From contig JAGRJB010000084.1 of NCBI GenBank assembly GCA_020442965.1, forward strand, positions 1-10,149: a DNA stretch of 10,149 nt, in the 5' to 3' direction. Below, piece after piece: positions 7,723 to 10,149 of this stretch (position 1 is the stretch's first letter; every line of letters starts with the position of its first letter). The notes beneath the pieces are model-generated. The model was not told the DNA's origin. It saw only the letters and a program-made list of their open reading frames with translations, and did no database searches. The DNA comes from Pseudomonadales bacterium. GTDB taxonomy: Bacteria > Pseudomonadota > Gammaproteobacteria > Steroidobacterales > Steroidobacteraceae. The position numbers and the translations under genes were made by a program.

Positions 7723-8446
7723 CGGGGCCTAACAACGCGAGGTACGGCGCGGTAATCGACTCTGGCAGCGGCAGTTTCTCGAGATCCTCGGCCGGGTATG
7801 CCTGGCGTCGCATCGCGGTGCGCGTGGCGCCGGGATTGATCGTGTTGACCGTGATCTTGGTCGAGCCGCCCAGTTCGTGAGCGAGCGTTTGGGACAGGCC
7901 CTCAATTGCGAACTTCGAGACCGCGTATGCGCCCCAATAGGCACGTCCGCGACGACCGACGCTACTCGATGTGAACAGGACGCGCGCATCCGGCGATTTC
8001 TTGAGGGCTGGCAGTAATACCTGGGTCAGCGCGAAAGCCGCAGTGACGTTGACATGCATGACGCGCGTAAACAAGGGTACGTCGTAATCGGCGATGGCAC
8101 TGAGATTGCCGAGTAGCGCTGCGTTGTGCAGCAGGCCGTCGAGCCGGCCAAAGCGTGCAAGTACGGCAGCCGCGAGCGTGTCGTAGTCCTTGGCGATCGC
8201 GCGCTCGAGATCGAGCTGCGCAATCGTGGCGGTACCGCTATCGCGTGCACTGATCTCGGCGTGCACCGCCTCGAGCTTGCGGAGCGTGCGCCCGACGAGC
8301 ACCACGTTCGCGCGAGCGGCCGCGCAGGCCAAGGCCACCGCCCGACCAATTCCGCTGCCGGCGCCGGTGATCAGGATCGTGCGGCCCTCGAGGGCCGCGG
8401 CCGTGGGCTGGTAATTTCGAGGATCGAAGTCGATTGAATCGTTCAT
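7676..8446 (-). CDS. yciK: YciK family short-chain dehydrogenase/reductase
   Basis: This 256-residue classical SDR would use NAD(P)(H) on an unknown substrate. The cofactor motif is GAGSGIG (28-34), the structural motif is HNAALLG (NAA 108-110), the conserved Asn is N133 (HVNVTAAF), and the active site is S161, Y174 and K178 (TSSSVG, YAVSK). The close match to E. coli YciK includes LHNAALLGNLS, LFTSSSVGRRGRAYWGAYA, NPGATRTAMR and the C-terminal FDAQ. The start ATG 8446 has AGGGG four bases upstream (8451-8455 on the plus strand) and overlaps the previous gene's stop as ATGA. Longer starts would only add a non-homologous leader. It is the third gene of a minus-strand run rmuC - synthase-like - yciK, and its 3' end overlaps rluB antisense by 47 bp. 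Confidence 0.93.
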   Translation of the reverse strand: MNDSIDFDPRNYQPTAAALEGRTILITGAGSGIGRAVALACAAARANVVLVGRTLRKLEAVHAEISARDSGTATIAQLDLERAIAKDYDTLAAAVLARFGRLDGLLHNAALLGNLSAIADYDVPLFTRVMHVNVTAAFALTQVLLPALKKSPDARVLFTSSSVGRRGRAYWGAYAVSKFAIEGLSQTLAHELGGSTKITVNTINPGATRTAMRRQAYPAEDLEKLPLPESITAPYLALLGPVSRGVTGGAFDAQRT

Positions 8447-9264
8447 GTAGCCCCTGATAATTCGAAGGTCTGAGCCGTGGCACATCGCGCGAAACGCCAG
8501 GCACGAAAGTTCGCGCGCAGCAGCGACCAACCGCTCGGCGGGATCACGTCAGCGTTGCGGCTGACTGCATCATACTGGCAGCCGAGCCACACCAACGTCG
8601 GGCGCAACCGCGGCTGGTCGGTGGGAGCGAGCGTCGCCACGGCGGTACGCAAGTCAGTGAGTGCGGCGCTGCGCAGAGCCGTTCGCTCGAAATCACCGGT
8701 ACCGCTGCCGCCGTCCTCGGGGGTGAGCGGCGCGGACCGACGCAGCGATCGCGCGATTCCAAGTGCGCCACCTGCGCGCTGGGCGTAATTCTCGATGCTG
8801 TTGCGACTCGTCTCAAGAACAGGCGCTTCGTCCGCATCGCCTGCAACTAACAACCGGACCAGTGGTTCGAAGAACGCGCGCGACCAGGAGCGCGCATAGT
8901 GCTGCCATTCTGCAGACGTCGTCAGGGGCGTACCTGCCAAATCCCAGTGCAGCGTGGCGATAAATGCTCGCAGGTCGATCGGCGGACAGGGTCGTGTCGT
9001 TCGCGTGCTACCCAGCATCTGTGCGATCGGGTGTTGCGCAGTTCCACGCAACAACCGTTCTGCCTCGGCTTCCCACCACTCCAGGCGGGCGTGGGCGACA
9101 GCGTGATCGATGGCCGGGCGGACGCTCGATTCCAATTCATATTCCAGCGCGAGCAGCAGTTCGAGTGTGGCGCGCTGTTTAGGATGCGCGTACAGCCACG
9201 CGAAGTAGCGCGCCGATCCCGCCGGAGTTGCCGCGGCGAAAGCCTCGCGTGCAGCCGCAATCAC
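8443..9264 (-). CDS. Squalene/phytoene synthase-fold protein, lacking metal-binding Asp motifs
   Basis: This 273-residue soluble protein resembles the squalene/phytoene synthase superfamily in pattern. The N-terminal part reads YFAWLYAHPKQRATLELLLA, then RLEWWEAEAERLL and HPIAQML, the usual Y..lF.P..R..l.alyaf / RL.WW.. / hP...l pattern. The middle has AGGALGIARSLRR, corresponding to GxAxGI..LR. The C-terminus has WLGCQYDAVSRN and a Trp-Arg near residues 256-257. The aspartate-rich motifs (DxxxD) that bind Mg2+-diphosphate in true synthases are absent: where they are expected one reads EYELESSVRP and SLRRSAPL. That resembles the mitochondrial assembly factor NDUFAF6 more than a synthase. The start GTG 9264 overlaps the rmuC stop (GTGA) and the stop overlaps the yciK start (ATGA). 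There are no signal peptide or membrane segments. The function is unknown; the family call rests on pattern recall. Confidence 0.7.
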   Translation of the reverse strand: MIAAAREAFAAATPAGSARYFAWLYAHPKQRATLELLLALEYELESSVRPAIDHAVAHARLEWWEAEAERLLRGTAQHPIAQMLGSTRTTRPCPPIDLRAFIATLHWDLAGTPLTTSAEWQHYARSWSRAFFEPLVRLLVAGDADEAPVLETSRNSIENYAQRAGGALGIARSLRRSAPLTPEDGGSGTGDFERTALRSAALTDLRTAVATLAPTDQPRLRPTLVWLGCQYDAVSRNADVIPPSGWSLLRANFRAWRFARCATAQTFELSGAT

Positions 9265-10149
9265 GCCTGCCGTGTCTCGGCACCGGTCGAGGCGTCCGAC
9301 GATACGTCTTCGCTCAACGCCGGCAGTGCCGGATCGTCCGAGCCGACCGGCGCCCTGACCATCTTGTCGATTGGCTCGATCACTGGTAGCGGCGCGTCGC
9401 CGGTCACGCCGAGTTCAGGAAAGCGTCGGGCCTGCGGCATCACATTGCGTTCGAGCGAGCCGACTGCCGAGTTGTATGTATCGACTGCGCCGGACAGCGA
9501 CCGGCCGAGTTTGCTGAGGTGTCCTGCGAATACGCTCAAGCGAGCGTGCAGATCCTGGCCAAGCTGGCGGATGACGGCCGCGTTGTCAGCAACTTGCGAT
9601 TGGCGCCAGCTGTAGGCGACGACTTTCAGTACTGCCATCAAAGTAGAAGGCGTCGCGATGATGACGCTGCGCTTCAAGGCCTGATCGACCAGCTCCGGAT
9701 TCTCGGTGAGTGCGGCGGACAGGAACTGGTCGCCGGGCAAGAACAAGATGGCGAATTCGGGGCTGCGGTCGAACTGCGACCAATAGCTCTTGTTAGCGAG
9801 GTCACGCACTCGCGCTTCGACCTGACGCGCGTGCCTCACGAGTGCGGCACGGCGCGCCGGCTCCTCGTCCGCATCGATCGCTTCGAGGTAGGCATCCAGG
9901 GGCGTCTTGGCGTCGATCACCAAATCACGCTGGTCCGGCAGATGCACGACCAGATCCGGGCGTTGCACGCGTTCCGCACCGTCGACATGCTGTTGCTCGG
10001 AAAAGTCGCAGTGCTGAGACATTCCGGCCAGTTCCACCACGCGCCGCAGTGTGATCTCGCCCCACCGGCCGCGGACCTCGGGGCGTCGCAGCGCTGTCAC
10101 CAGGTTGCGCGTCTCGCGCGCCAACTGTGCCTGTCCGAGACCGAGGTTC
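9261..10149 (-). CDS. rmuC: RmuC domain protein, N-terminus beyond window
   Basis: This is the C-terminal 295 residues of RmuC, a protein linked to limiting inversions at short inverted repeats and thought to carry a PD-(D/E)xK-like nuclease fold. The reading frame is open to the right edge, so the true start and the usual N-terminal membrane anchor and coiled coil are missing. The core is RRPEVRGRWGEITLRRVVE (E31 counted from the edge), RPDLVVHLPDQRDLVIDAK (D65, D79, K81), LFLPGDQFLSAAL, LIATPSTLMAVL-like IIATPSTLMAVLKVVAYSWR, and the family's C-terminal helices HLSKLGRSLSGAVDTYN. E. coli RmuC is 475 residues, so roughly 40% is outside. The stop TGA (9261-9263) overlaps the next gene's GTG start. 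It heads the visible minus-strand run. Confidence 0.94.
   Translation of the reverse strand, partial: NLGLGQAQLARETRNLVTALRRPEVRGRWGEITLRRVVELAGMSQHCDFSEQQHVDGAERVQRPDLVVHLPDQRDLVIDAKTPLDAYLEAIDADEEPARRAALVRHARQVEARVRDLANKSYWSQFDRSPEFAILFLPGDQFLSAALTENPELVDQALKRSVIIATPSTLMAVLKVVAYSWRQSQVADNAAVIRQLGQDLHARLSVFAGHLSKLGRSLSGAVDTYNSAVGSLERNVMPQARRFPELGVTGDAPLPVIEPIDKMVRAPVGSDDPALPALSEDVSSDASTGAETRQA

Noticed and set aside
8899..9615. 238-residue plus-strand open frame opposite the synthase-like gene and rmuC
   Set aside because: It spans the junction of two well-supported minus-strand genes, is rich in Arg/Ser/Cys as expected of antisense frames in GC-rich DNA, and shows no recognisable domain.

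Overview
The window is a GC-rich, tightly packed bacterial chromosome segment made of housekeeping genes. Gene content and order (ligA; bolA and a PpiC lipoprotein; yciO; a long-form trpS with a cysteine-rich insert-type C-terminal domain; scpA-scpB-rluB; yciK; rmuC) fit a gammaproteobacterium, most likely of the Xanthomonadales/Nevskiales/Steroidobacterales kind. That placement is inference from gene content, not from a search. I see no phage, transposon, CRISPR, tRNA, rRNA or defence locus.

Layout from left to right. (1) Positions 1-1804, plus strand: most of ligA (NAD-dependent DNA ligase), cut by the left edge. (2) 1805-1874: a short convergent gap with a perfect 10-bp-stem hairpin. (3) 1875-3118, minus strand: bolA followed by a PpiC-type peptidyl-prolyl isomerase lipoprotein, read right to left. 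(4) 3150-7722, plus strand: yciO, trpS, scpA, scpB and rluB, tightly packed and probably largely co-transcribed. (5) 7676-10149, minus strand: rmuC (cut by the right edge), a phytoene/squalene-synthase-fold protein, then yciK, joined by 4-bp stop/start overlaps. The yciK and rluB 3' ends overlap each other by 47 bp.

Functions cluster around chromosome maintenance (LigA seals nicks, ScpA/ScpB are the kleisin and regulatory subunits of the SMC condensin, RmuC is linked to suppression of DNA inversions) and translation (TrpRS, the RluB-like protein, YciO of the Sua5/YrdC fold). BolA and PpiC relate to iron-sulfur/stress physiology and envelope protein folding.

The most notable signals lie inside these ordinary genes. 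The RluB homologue has a disrupted catalytic core: the motif I loop is shortened, the usual GRLD site reads SPMP (with an offset RID three residues later), and a basic motif is altered, while the S4 domain looks intact. The tryptophanyl-tRNA synthetase carries a four-cysteine pattern like that of the [4Fe-4S] TrpRS of Thermotoga. The gene between rmuC and yciK looks like a phytoene-synthase-fold protein lacking the metal-binding aspartate motifs. Many gene junctions are stop/start overlaps of the NTGA type.
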